64,000 bases of DNA from Brevibacillus_C sp046036945. GTDB lineage: Bacteria; Bacillota; Bacilli; Brevibacillales; Brevibacillaceae. The stretch spans positions 1 to 64,000 of the forward strand of contig NZ_JBJQOQ010000019.1 in assembly GCF_046036945.1 (NCBI RefSeq). Direction: 5' to 3'. The translations under genes and the position numbers were made by a program. Position 1 is the first letter of the stretch; each line of letters begins with the position of its first letter. Below the pieces are notes generated by a model that worked only from the letters and a program-made list of their open reading frames with translations, had not been told where the DNA came from and did no database searches. Below are positions 7,786 to 16,175 of the stretch, piece after piece.

Positions 7786-8928
7786 ATGTCTGTATATTTT
7801 CTTCCAATAAAAATTGCATTTATTTTATTTAGTGCATTCAGCTTTTTTCTTATTATCCCTTGGTTAGTTTATAGTTATAGAAAATATGGTTATTTAAGTC
7901 TTTGGGCTTCAATAGTGGCTTATTCCTTTACTTTTTATATGTTATCGGCTTTATTTTTAGTTCTTTTGCCGCTTCCAGCTACTCGAAATACTTGTGCTTT
8001 TCAATCACCTGATACGGTGCATTATAATCTTGTCCCGTTTAATTTCGTTAGGGATATTATTAATAGTAGTGGTTCCGTTGTTTGGTCACAGCCATCCACC
8101 TATGTTAGATTACTAACGCAAAGTGCATTTTTGCAAGCGGTATTCAATTTCCTATTGTTACTGCCTCTAGGTGTTTATCTAAGGTATTTTTTCCAACAAA
8201 AACGATTTTGGAAGAAAGCACTTGGTTTTGGATTTGCGTTATCACTGTTTTTTGAGACAACACAAATAACAGGCATTTATGGGATCTATAATTGCCCGTA
8301 TCGTATCTTTGATGTGGATGATCTTATATTAAACAGTACTGGTGCTTTGTTTGGATTCGTCATTGCTCCTGTCCTACTTGCTCTGTTTCCATCTCGAAAG
8401 AGCCTTATTGCTAAGGGAGAAAAAATGCAAGAAAATCCTCTCGTACCTCCTTTGTCGCAATTGCTGGCTGTATTTATAGACTATCTATTGATAAAGATTA
8501 GTTGGAACCTTACAGTTGGACTTTTTACAACAAGTGGATTCGCAGAATTTGTTTATAAAACGACTTGCTTTTTTATTCTGTTCTTTGTAGTTCCATTTAT
8601 TTGGGAGGGAAAAACAATTGGAACCAATATACTGCGTTTTAAACTAATTCATGTTGATGGTGAAGCACCTCCGTGGCAGTCCATGCTGAAAAGGTCCTTT
8701 GCGCTATATTTACCTTTGGCAACATCATGGGCCCTAAATATATTTTCTGGTATTGAGTTAGATATAACTCTTAATCCCTATCACGTATGGATCACTATGA
8801 TTATATATGCATTTCTCATCATTATGTGGGCCGTATTGCTCATCCATACTATGTTCGTTTTAATTAAAAGAGGGAGACGGAACTTTTACTATGACTATGT
8901 AGCGGATTTGGTACCAAGGAAAAAATAA
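7786..8928 (+). CDS. VanZ-like / RDD-family fusion membrane protein
   Basis: 380 residues, mostly transmembrane. The first half (about 1-200) resembles VanZ-like domains: conserved HYNLVPFNFVRDI, an LLLPLGVYLRYFF stretch, and FDVDDLILNSTGALFGF at its end. The second half (about 215-375) resembles the RDD domain, with AVFIDYLLIK near its start, GKTIGTNILRFKLIHVDG and a cluster of basic residues at the C-terminus. VanZ-RDD fusions are known in Bacillales; VanZ itself gives low-level teicoplanin resistance, but the function of the fusions is not known. A GAGGTAC sequence precedes the ATG. It shares the AT-rich composition of the SMR island and may have been acquired with it. Confidence 0.75.
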   Translation: MSVYFLPIKIAFILFSAFSFFLIIPWLVYSYRKYGYLSLWASIVAYSFTFYMLSALFLVLLPLPATRNTCAFQSPDTVHYNLVPFNFVRDIINSSGSVVWSQPSTYVRLLTQSAFLQAVFNFLLLLPLGVYLRYFFQQKRFWKKALGFGFALSLFFETTQITGIYGIYNCPYRIFDVDDLILNSTGALFGFVIAPVLLALFPSRKSLIAKGEKMQENPLVPPLSQLLAVFIDYLLIKISWNLTVGLFTTSGFAEFVYKTTCFFILFFVVPFIWEGKTIGTNILRFKLIHVDGEAPPWQSMLKRSFALYLPLATSWALNIFSGIELDITLNPYHVWITMIIYAFLIIMWAVLLIHTMFVLIKRGRRNFYYDYVADLVPRKK

Positions 8929-8993
8929 ATCTGATCCAAAACAGCAAATCTCTCTCCGGGGTGTGAATGCTAATCTAATAATTGACCACCTAG

Positions 8994-9102
8994 TGTGAAC
9001 TGCACCCCAATTGTTAGACACATCTAACGATTGGAGGTGCAGTTTTTTTCTATGGCTAGATTTTCTCCAGAAGATAAAATAACAGCGGTTCTTCCTGCTT
9101 AA
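8994..9102 (+). mobile_element. Left-end fragment of an IS3-family element with truncated orfA
   Basis: TGTGAACTGCACCCC starts a segment with a long imperfect inverted repeat (8999-9046: CTGCACC...GGTGCAG around TGTTAGA/TCTAAC), followed at ATG 9052 by a short frame starting MARFSPEDKI that ends after 16 residues. It resembles the upstream end and orfA start of IS3-family elements common in Bacillales. The rest is missing; the neighbouring sequence belongs to a different IS3 element in the opposite orientation. Confidence 0.5.
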
Positions 9103-9146
9103 CCACTAGGTCGAAGAAAGGCTTCCTATGCCATTTCATTACCACG

Positions 9147-10075
9147 TTATACTTTGACAACAAAAGGTTTAATACGTTGCTGCACAAAAACCTTACCGAA
9201 TTCTGCTGGTGACAAATCATACGGCTCCCATGGATCCGGCGCTGGTTATAAAAGAGCAAATAGTTTGTTACGGTTTCGTAGGCTTCCTGGTAGTTCTGAA
9301 ATTCATTTCGTTGCAAACATTCTTTCACCAGCACACTGTGAAAGGCCTCGATATGGGCGTTTTTATTCGGTGTCTTTGGAGGAATTCGTTCATGCACCGT
9401 TCGTAAACGCTGACAGGCTTCTTCAAAGGCATGGCTAATAAACTGTGGGCCGTTATCCGTACGGATAACAGGGCGGTGTTCATGCTCGAATTGATGTCGT
9501 TTCCACAAAGCACGCTGGAGAATCTGAGCTGCATGTTTTCCTTCGCATGTCAGACCAATATGATAGTCCACGATGGCCCGATCATAGACGTCAATCAGAC
9601 TCATGAGGAAAAAGAAACGGTGCTCTCCTACAATAAAGCCGTATTTGACGTCCATCTCCCACAATTGATTGGGGGTGATAATCTCCCGATTATTGGCCAG
9701 CTTTCGGGGATGCTTGTTCTTTTTTCGTCGCTGTGGATGGAGGAGTTCGTCCTCCTTCAACAAGCGGTAAACCTTCTTCTTGTTAATGATGAGCTGATGG
9801 TCTCGCTGTAGGCAAACCGTTAGCTTTCGATACCCATAAGCAGATTCTTCACCAGCGATTAGTTCAGATAGCCATTCCTTGATTTGTGCGTCTGAGACAG
9901 GGTGCCCGTCCTTTGACAATGAATACCCAGGTATAGGACGCCCTCCGTGATAAACACGAGGTTTCTTGAAGGTTTTGTTTTTCCTGTAGTAGTAGGTTGC
10001 TTCCAGGATGCCGACAATACGTAGTACTGTTTTGGCTGTGTATCCCAACTGTATCCACTTGTCGGTTATTTCCAT
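9147..10075 (-). pseudogene. IS3-family transposase OrfB, frameshifted near the C-terminus
   Basis: DDE integrase-type transposase with all three acidic residues: Asp in WEMDVKYGF, Asp in RTDNGPQF and Glu in NKNAHIEAFHSVLVKE. It starts at ATG 10075-10073 and overlaps orfA. After RRIHGS the frame shifts: EPYDLSPAEFGKVF and a stop at 9149-9147 are recovered in another frame, whereas the uncorrected frame runs to 9056. Because the lesion lies after the catalytic residues, activity is doubtful rather than excluded, but orfA is broken too. Confidence 0.85.
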
Positions 10076-10397
10076 TTTGTCCGATAAGCTGGGTTCACCT
10101 TTTTTACAAGATCACGAAGGATCGCGATTTCCAAATCCTTTTCTCCAAGTAATTTCTTCAGTTTGTCATTCTCCGTTTCCAACTCTCGAAACTCTCCTGG
10201 ACTTTGCGTATAACTCGTTACAGCTTTGGCTTCGGCAGAAGCGATTTGCCAATCTGCATGTTTCGAATTGCGAATCCACCGATACAACATTTTGACATCT
10301 ACCCCGTGCCGTCTGGCTACCTGGCTCGCGTTTCCTGCTTCTTGGGCTTCTTGGATGAGTTGTTGTTAAATTCGATTGAATAACGTTTTCGTTGCAT
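10066..10397 (-). pseudogene. IS3-family transposase OrfA, frameshifted
   Basis: From ATG 10397 the frame reads MQRKRYSIEF and then needs a one-base correction (near 10370) to continue as QQLIQEAQEAGNASQVARRH, the HTH of OrfA; the downstream frame then runs through MLYRWIRNSKHADW and a coiled-coil (LETENDKLKKLLGEKDLEI) to TAA at 10066. OrfA and OrfB overlap by about 10 bases, as in elements that use programmed frameshifting. The element end beyond orfA lies near 10440, but I could not match the two terminal repeats. Confidence 0.75.
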
Positions 10398-10533
10398 AGA
10401 AATCCCCCTCTGTTCTTCTGATTCCAGCTAAACAAGATAAGGGGGTATGACTCAAATCCAATTTTGGGGCTTTAGAGAGATCGCTAATGGTCTAAATGTT
10501 GGTATTCATAAGTTTTTTATCTACTCCCATGAG

Positions 10534-10866
10534 TAGGAGAGTCTGTCCAAAAGTGAGGAATGGATCAAAGAGCTCGATAGCATGCTGATTGATCAGAAAA
10601 CCGACACCATCGATATGGCGAAAAACATATTGAAAGAGATTGATCATTCGACACTCACAAAAATAAACCGTGCCTTGGAAGGCGTGCATTGCAAGCTCGC
10701 TCTAGCAGACATCAATGAAATAAGGGTAGCAAAGTGCGAATTTGTTAAAAAAGGGGTTCTTTTGCTAGAGAGAACGACATGTTTCAGAATTGAAACTTAC
10801 GCGGTTCATGTGAACAACGCAAGAATGACGAATCCATACTTCCATCAGCTCCAGAGGTTGGCATGA
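10534..10866 (+). other. Unrecognised open frame between IS3 debris and the first sigma-54 promoter
   Basis: An open frame without a convincing start reads SEEWIKELDSML...GVHCKLALADINEIRVAK...and ends at 10864-10866. It could be a degenerate gene cut by the IS3 element. The UAS and -24/-12 promoter at 10781-10875 overlap its 3' part, which makes a functional gene unlikely. Confidence 0.25.
10781..10796. promoter_or_regulatory. Putative enhancer (UAS) 1 of the sigma-54 regulon
   Basis: GTTTCA-GAAT-TGAAAC, a perfect 6-4-6 inverted repeat, 63 bases upstream of the GG of the next -24/-12 promoter. Related 16-bp sites precede the other promoters of the island. A further palindrome, GTTCATGTGAAC, lies at 10804-10815. 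Confidence 0.65.
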
Positions 10867-10875
10867 ATCCTGCTT
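10858..10875 (+). promoter_or_regulatory. Sigma-54 (-24/-12) promoter 1
   Basis: TTGGCATGAATCCTGCTT: GG at 10860-10861 and GC at 10872-10873, separated by exactly 10 bases, as required for RpoN. It lies 63 bases before the ATG of the flavin reductase gene, with AAAGGAG in between. Confidence 0.8.
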
Positions 10876-10937
10876 ATCAGATGAATATAGCTACTTCTAG
10901 AACAATAGATAAGATATCGCGTAAAGGAGAGACAAAC

Positions 10938-11486
10938 ATGAGGCTGCTTGGCATTTCCGGAACGATTACAGGCTCCAAGACATTGGTAGTGGTTCAAAAA
11001 GTTATAGAGAGGGTTCGGGCGGATCATCCGGATATAGAAGTTGAATTGCTGGATTTGAAAAAGTACGATGTTCAGTTCTGTGACGGCAGAAATCCCACCG
11101 ACTACACGGGAGATACAAAGGCCGTGATTGACGCGGTTTCTTCCGCAGACTTTTATGTGATTGGGACGCCGATCTTCCAAGGATCGATTACGGGAGCGCT
11201 CAAAAATCTGTTCGACTTGGTGCCACCTCTTGTTTTCCGAAACAAAGTGATGGGCTTTGTCGCAACCGGTGGAACCTACCAGCACTATCTAGTCATCGAG
11301 AATCAACTGAAGCCGATCGCCGGTTACTTCCGTGCTTTCGTTGCCCCAGGCTATGTCTACGCGCATAATGATCACTTCAATCGCGCGAATGAAATCGTGG
11401 ATCAGGAAGTAATAGAACGTGTGAATAACCTGGCATCGGAAATTGTATACATGCAGCAAGCGCTGAAGGCCACTGCCAAGCTGTAG
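10938..11486 (+). CDS. NAD(P)H-dependent FMN reductase (flavodoxin-like)
   Basis: 182 residues from ATG 10938 (AAAGGAGAG upstream); the frame is open farther up but those codons lie in the promoter leader. MRLLGISGTITGSKT is the flavin phosphate-binding loop and GTPIFQGSITGALKNLFDLV is the typical second motif of the SsuE/MsuE type NADPH-dependent FMN reductases. Such enzymes supply reduced FMN to two-component luciferase-like monooxygenases. One of those is encoded at 28556 under a matching sigma-54 promoter, so I infer they work together. It forms an operon with the iron-containing dehydrogenase that follows. Confidence 0.88.
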   Translation: MRLLGISGTITGSKTLVVVQKVIERVRADHPDIEVELLDLKKYDVQFCDGRNPTDYTGDTKAVIDAVSSADFYVIGTPIFQGSITGALKNLFDLVPPLVFRNKVMGFVATGGTYQHYLVIENQLKPIAGYFRAFVAPGYVYAHNDHFNRANEIVDQEVIERVNNLASEIVYMQQALKATAKL

Positions 11487-11537
11487 GCAGGAACGCTACA
11501 AGGATTTGGCCCATCTTTTCAGGAAAGGAATCGGTTG

Positions 11538-12734
11538 ATGATGATCATTCAACATCTGAATTTTTCGGCTTGGATGCCAACACAGGTTGTCTTTGGCGTA
11601 AACGCGGTTCGAGAGCAGCTACCTACGGAAGTGCTCAAAACTCGTTGCAAAAAGCCTATCATCGTAACAGATCAAGGCTTGGTGAATTCCGGAATTGTCG
11701 GTCCGATCTTAAACAATCTGACTGAACATGGTATACGTCCCGTCATCTTTGCGGAAGTGGAACCCAACCCTGTCGCAGCCACGGTCCAGAAAGGCAGCGA
11801 GCTATTCTCCCATGAGCAATGCGATCTGATCATCGCCATCGGTGGGGGAAGTGCAATGGACGTTGCCAAAGCTCTCGCTGTTGCTGTTACTCATCCGGGA
11901 GACATTCTTGACTACCGTCGCGGCGGAAAGGATATCCAGGGACCGGTTCCCTCTATCTTTGCCATCCCGACTACCGCAGGCACGGGCAGTGAGGTAACCA
12001 CTGTGGCTGTGATTACCGATCCCGTTCAAAAGCGCAAGTTTGTCGTGTCGAGTCCTCTGCTTGCGCCAAAGATTGCTTTTGTCGATCCTGTCATGACGTA
12101 TTCACTTCCACCCCATCATGTAGCGGCAACAGGGATGGATGCTTTGGTCCATGCGATCGAAGCGTACACATCCAACAGGGCTCACCCAATAGGAGATAGC
12201 TTGGCTCTGGAAGCAATGCGCATGCTCCGCGAGTATTTGCCCGTATCGTACGCCGATCCTACCAATCACGAGGCAAAGGCACAGGTCATGCTCGCAAGTA
12301 CAATGGCAGGGTTTGCCTTTATGCACTCTGGTCTGTCTCTGGTTCATTCCATGTCACATCCAATGAGCGCTTGGTTTCATGTTCCGCACGGGTTGGCCAA
12401 TGCCATTCTCTTGCCGTATGTGATTGAGTTCAACCTGATCGCTCAGGTTGAAAAGTATCGTAGGATTCATTCCATTTTCAACGAAAGCAGCTATCGTTTT
12501 ACCAAATACGAAGCAGCAAAGAAGCTAATAGAGGAGCTCCGTTCCTTTTCACAAAGCTTGGATATTCCAAATGACTTCGGTTATTTGCAGCACGACATTG
12601 ACGACCAGGTTCTATCAGGACTAGCAGAGGATGCGATGGATGACCGGACTGTACGTAACAACCCGCGCAAGCCTACGAAAGAGGATATTCTTGCGCTCTA
12701 CAAGAAAGTGTTCCCGCAATATCAAAAGCGGTAG
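11538..12734 (+). CDS. Iron-containing (group III) alcohol dehydrogenase
   Basis: 398 residues. NAD(P)-binding GGGSAMDVAKALA at about residues 97-109, IPTTAGTGSEVT (about 139-150) and the metal-binding histidines in HAIEAYTS, HSMSHPMSAWFHVPHGLANA place it in the Fe-ADH superfamily. AGGAAAGGA stands eight bases before ATG 11538. Family members interconvert alcohols and aldehydes or act on hydroxy acids; here it may oxidise a hydroxyl group produced during ring opening or release of an alcohol. It is the last gene of sigma-54 operon 1: a strong terminator follows. Confidence 0.92.
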   Translation: MMIIQHLNFSAWMPTQVVFGVNAVREQLPTEVLKTRCKKPIIVTDQGLVNSGIVGPILNNLTEHGIRPVIFAEVEPNPVAATVQKGSELFSHEQCDLIIAIGGGSAMDVAKALAVAVTHPGDILDYRRGGKDIQGPVPSIFAIPTTAGTGSEVTTVAVITDPVQKRKFVVSSPLLAPKIAFVDPVMTYSLPPHHVAATGMDALVHAIEAYTSNRAHPIGDSLALEAMRMLREYLPVSYADPTNHEAKAQVMLASTMAGFAFMHSGLSLVHSMSHPMSAWFHVPHGLANAILLPYVIEFNLIAQVEKYRRIHSIFNESSYRFTKYEAAKKLIEELRSFSQSLDIPNDFGYLQHDIDDQVLSGLAEDAMDDRTVRNNPRKPTKEDILALYKKVFPQYQKR

Positions 12735-12749
12735 TGTCCACGTTAAAAT

Positions 12750-12819
12750 AGCGATCTGTTTCTGGTGGTTCCCGTTCTGTCTGGGAGACGGAGCAACCAG
12801 TTCGGATCGCTGTTTTTTT
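12750..12819 (+). terminator. Rho-independent terminator
   Basis: AGCGATC pairs with GATCGCT across a branched loop (itself containing TGGTT/AACCA pairing), followed by seven T residues. It ends operon 1. Confidence 0.75.
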
Positions 12820-12878
12820 GTTCTTAACGAGAGTCGAGAACCTTTTCGCATTGAGAGACAGAAGAGGAGGGGGATCGT

Positions 12879-12894
12879 GTTTCAAAATGTAAAC
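12879..12894. promoter_or_regulatory. Putative enhancer (UAS) 2
   Basis: GTTTCA-AAAT-GTAAAC matches UAS 1 with two changes in the right arm and stands at the same distance (63 bases) from its promoter. A second palindrome, GTGCAACGTTTGCAC, lies at 12910-12924. Confidence 0.5.
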
Positions 12895-12956
12895 CTCCTC
12901 TGTTCAAATGTGCAACGTTTGCACCCGGCTTACGCTTTTTCCTTTGTTTTCAAGCA

Positions 12957-12973
12957 TGGCATGAATTTTGCTT
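12957..12973 (+). promoter_or_regulatory. Sigma-54 promoter 2
   Basis: TGGCATGAATTTTGCTT with GG at 12958-12959 and GC at 12970-12971, 10 bases apart. It shares TGGCATGAAT with promoter 1. It reads into the thiolase pseudogene and the CoA-transferase/Etf operon. Confidence 0.78.
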
Positions 12974-13067
12974 ATGTTACTTAGCAGCGTCAGAACACTC
13001 GGCTTGTCATACAGGACAGAGATGTCAACGCTTACAAATGAGCAAGGATTGGGACAAAGGAGGAAAA

Positions 13068-14003
13068 GTGAGGAGTGCCGTGATTGTAGATTCCGTCCGC
13101 ACAGCCATAGGGCGAATCGGAGGGAGCTGTCATCATCGCCAAAAGTGCTGAATCAATGAGCACGGCACCCTACTATATAAGGGATGCACGCTTTGGCTTT
13201 GGCGCGGGCAATGGTCTTTTGCTGGATCCCAATACGGAAAGCCAGCCACGCTCTCAGCCTATTGAGGTCTACGGGAATCTGTCCATGGGATTTACAGCAG
13301 AAAATTTGGCAGTTCAGTATGAGATCTCACGCGGGGAACAGGATGAATTTGCCCTTCGCAGTCAGGAGCTTGCCCATCGAGCCTTTTTGGAAGGGCGCTT
13401 TCAAAAAGAAATCGTACCGTATGAAATCAAAGGGCGAAAAGATGGTAAGGTGTTTGATCAGGATGAACATCCTCGATTGACGAGCATCGAAAAACTGCGT
13501 GCGTTAAAACCGGTGTTCAAAGAAGGCGGTACCGTGACAGCAGGAAACAGCAGCGGCCGAAATGATGGAGCATCGGCGGTCTTGGTCATGTCGGAGGAGG
13601 CTGCACAAAAACGAGGCTATAAGCCTAAAGCGCGGATCCTTGCTCAAGCGGTATCAGGAGTGTCTCCGGAAATCATGGGAATCGGTCCGGTGACCTCGAC
13701 GTTAAAAGCACTAGCCATGGCGGGACTGCAATTGGAGCAAGTGGGGTTGATCGAATTAAATGAAGCTTTCGCCGCACAAGCGCTGGCTGTGATCAAAGCG
13801 GTCAACATGAATCTTCGATAAGGTCAATGTCAATGGAGGAGCGATTGCCCTCGGCCATCCATTGGGTGCTACCGGGGCGGTGCTCATGACGAAGCTGCTT
13901 CATGAGATGGAGCGAAGAGGAGAAAGAAAGGTATGGACTGGTCACTTTGTGCATCGGTGGGGGACAAGGCATTACCACGATCGTAGAAAATTGCCAGCTT
14001 TAG
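13068..14003 (+). pseudogene. Acetyl-CoA acyltransferase (thiolase), internally deleted and frameshifted
   Basis: AAAGGAGG precedes GTG 13068, which starts the thiolase N-terminus MRSAVIVDSVRTAIGRIGGS. Immediately after it, about 90 residues including the segment with the nucleophilic cysteine are missing; thiolase sequence resumes out of frame at AKSAESMSTAPYYIRDARF. The long middle part is intact (VTAGNSSGRNDGASAV, GLIELNEAFAAQAL). A second frameshift follows near 13815, where VNVNGGAIALGHPLGATGA is recovered, and a third near 13930 restores LCIGGGQGI with the C-terminal catalytic cysteine. The gene cannot make an active enzyme. It heads the operon in front of a CoA-transferase with which it was probably translationally linked. 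Confidence 0.88.
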
Positions 14004-14059
14004 ACTACCTATCAAATGCACGCGTACCAATAAGAGAGTTTGTGGAAGGAGGAGGTTGC

Positions 14060-15247
14060 ATGGGGAGTCCACTGGAGGGAATTCGTGTGCTGGAGCTGTC
14101 CAGGACGCTTGCCGGACCCTTTTGCAGTATGCAGCTGGCGGATATGGGCGCAGAAGTCATAAAGGTCGAACAGCCGGGAATAGGCGATGAGACGCGAGGG
14201 TATCTTCCGCCTGAAATCAACGGCGAATCCTGCTATTTCATGAGTCTGAACAAGAATAAAAAGGGAATGACGCTGAACCTCAAAACAGAAGAAGGGCAGC
14301 GGATTATCAAGCAGCTTGTTGCCGAATCAGATGTGCTGATCGAAAACTTTCGAAACGGCACCATGGAAAAGCTCGAGTTGGGCTATGAGACACTGAAGGA
14401 AATCAACCCTCGTCTGGTCTATTGCGCAGTCAGCGGCTTTGGCAGGACAGGTCCCATGAAGGATGAGCCTGCTTATGACCTACTTTTGCAAGGCTTTGGC
14501 GGATTGATGAGCGTGACCGGTGAACCGGGTCGTACTCCTGTAAAGGTCGGCTTTTCGGTCGTAGATTTATCAACCGGTCTCTATGCGGCGCTTGGAGTAG
14601 TTTTGGCCTTACTGACCCGAGAAAGAACCGGAAAAGGCCAATACGTAGAAGCTTCCCTGTTGGATTCGGTCGTCTCTTTTTCCAATTATTTAGGGCAAGG
14701 TGTGTTGGCTACCAACAAAGCGCCAGGACGCTTCGGTTCCGCACATCCCACGGTCGTTCCCTACCAAGCCTTTGAAACGCAGGACGGCTACATGATTATT
14801 GCCGTGCCAAACGATTTGCTATGGAGAAAGATGTGTGATGCACTTGGATTTGAGCAGCTAAAGGATGATCCGAAGTTTGCCAAAAATTCCAGTCGGGTGG
14901 CGAATCGAGAAGAGCTCATTGCCATTCTTACGGCGTACACAAAAGGGAAAAAGTCTTCCGAGATCATGGAGCTCCTACAGCGTGCGGGTGTTCCCAGCGG
15001 GCCGATTCATGATCTGGCGCAGACTTTGTCCCATCCACAGGTGCAAGCCCGTGAAATGATTCAGGAAGTCGAGCATCCGACGATTGGCATGCTGAAAATG
15101 CTGGGAGTACCGGTAAAGCTGTCAGATACGCCTGGCTCAGTTCGCAAAGCCCCTCCATTGTTAGGGGAAGATACCGTAGAAGTCTTGAGCACGCTTGGAT
15201 ATCGAAGCGAAGAGATCGCGACTTTCAAAGAAAAGGGGATTATCTGA
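14060..15247 (+). CDS. CaiB/BaiF-type (class III) CoA-transferase
   Basis: 395 residues from ATG 14060, preceded by GGAGGAGG; a longer frame from 13862 is only the thiolase pseudogene read through. Family motifs: GIRVLELSRTLAGPFCSMQLADMGAEVIKVE at the N-terminus (split here as GIRVLELSRTLAGP and QLADMGAEVIKVEQPG), and the catalytic aspartate in DEPAYDLLLQG (about Asp140). Class III CoA-transferases move CoA between carboxylic acids, often activating the substrate of a degradation pathway. It is followed without a gap by a 3-hydroxyacyl-CoA dehydrogenase, which supports a beta-oxidation role. Substrate unknown. Confidence 0.93.
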   Translation: MGSPLEGIRVLELSRTLAGPFCSMQLADMGAEVIKVEQPGIGDETRGYLPPEINGESCYFMSLNKNKKGMTLNLKTEEGQRIIKQLVAESDVLIENFRNGTMEKLELGYETLKEINPRLVYCAVSGFGRTGPMKDEPAYDLLLQGFGGLMSVTGEPGRTPVKVGFSVVDLSTGLYAALGVVLALLTRERTGKGQYVEASLLDSVVSFSNYLGQGVLATNKAPGRFGSAHPTVVPYQAFETQDGYMIIAVPNDLLWRKMCDALGFEQLKDDPKFAKNSSRVANREELIAILTAYTKGKKSSEIMELLQRAGVPSGPIHDLAQTLSHPQVQAREMIQEVEHPTIGMLKMLGVPVKLSDTPGSVRKAPPLLGEDTVEVLSTLGYRSEEIATFKEKGII

Positions 15248-15248
15248 T

Positions 15249-16115
15249 ATGACAAAGCATATCGCCGTCATTGGCGGCGGTACCATGGGACAAGGAATTG
15301 CCTATACCGCTGCACTTGCCGGGTTTTCCGTCACCCTGCAGGACATAGCTGAGGATGCGATAGAACGTGCAAGAGAATTTATCGAATCCCTATTGGATAG
15401 AAACGTGGAGAAAGGCTTCGTGCAGCCGCAGCAACGGGAGGAAGCAAGAAACAATCTATCCTATACGACTGATCTGCAAAAAGCAGTAGAGACCACGGAT
15501 TTCGTCATCGAAGCAGCATTGGAAATCATGGAGCTGAAAATCAACATTTTTCAACAGCTGGATGAATGGGCACCGAAGCACGCGATTCTGGCGACGAATA
15601 CCTCGACCATGAGTCCGACAGAAATTGCCGCATCTACGAAACGACCCGAGCAATGTGCTGCGATGCACTTTTTCAACCCCGTTCCCCGCATGAAATTGAT
15701 TGAGATCATTCGCGGTTTGGATACGTCGGATGAGACGGTAGAGATAGTCAAGCAAGTGGCGGAGAAAATGGGGAAAGAAACAGTCGAGGTCAACGAATTC
15801 CCTGGTTTTGTCACGAGCCGCATGAACTGCCTGATCGGAAATGAAGCCATGAACATGCTCATGGAAGGAGTAGCTTCGGCTGAGGATATCGACAAAGCAC
15901 TCAAGCTTGGGCTGAATCATCCGATGGGTCCACTCGAGCTGGCTGACCTCGTTGGCTTGGACAGTCGTTTGCGCAACATGGAATATTTGTACCACCAGCT
16001 GGGAGAGAAGTATCGAACATCTCCCGTCCTCGTGAAATATGTGAAAGCTGGACGGTTAGGGAGAAAATCGGGTCGAGGATTTTACGACTACACGACGGAA
16101 CAGAAAGGAAAGTAG
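15249..16115 (+). CDS. 3-hydroxyacyl-CoA (3-hydroxybutyryl-CoA) dehydrogenase
   Basis: 288 residues, starting one base after the stop of the CoA-transferase gene. The NAD loop GGGTMGQGIAYTAALAG is at residues 8-24; AAMHFFNPVPRMKLIEII carries the catalytic histidine, with NEFPGFVTSRM and NHPMGPLELADLVGLD as C-terminal domain motifs. The length fits the short HbdA/PaaH type without an enoyl-CoA hydratase domain. It oxidises L-3-hydroxyacyl-CoA in beta-oxidation. The crotonase in the next operon (24014) would be the upstream partner. Confidence 0.95.
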   Translation: MTKHIAVIGGGTMGQGIAYTAALAGFSVTLQDIAEDAIERAREFIESLLDRNVEKGFVQPQQREEARNNLSYTTDLQKAVETTDFVIEAALEIMELKINIFQQLDEWAPKHAILATNTSTMSPTEIAASTKRPEQCAAMHFFNPVPRMKLIEIIRGLDTSDETVEIVKQVAEKMGKETVEVNEFPGFVTSRMNCLIGNEAMNMLMEGVASAEDIDKALKLGLNHPMGPLELADLVGLDSRLRNMEYLYHQLGEKYRTSPVLVKYVKAGRLGRKSGRGFYDYTTEQKGK

Positions 16116-16175
16116 TATGGTGGGGAAGTGCGCAATCTACGAGCGTAAAACGGAACAAGTGAGGGGAAGAACAGT

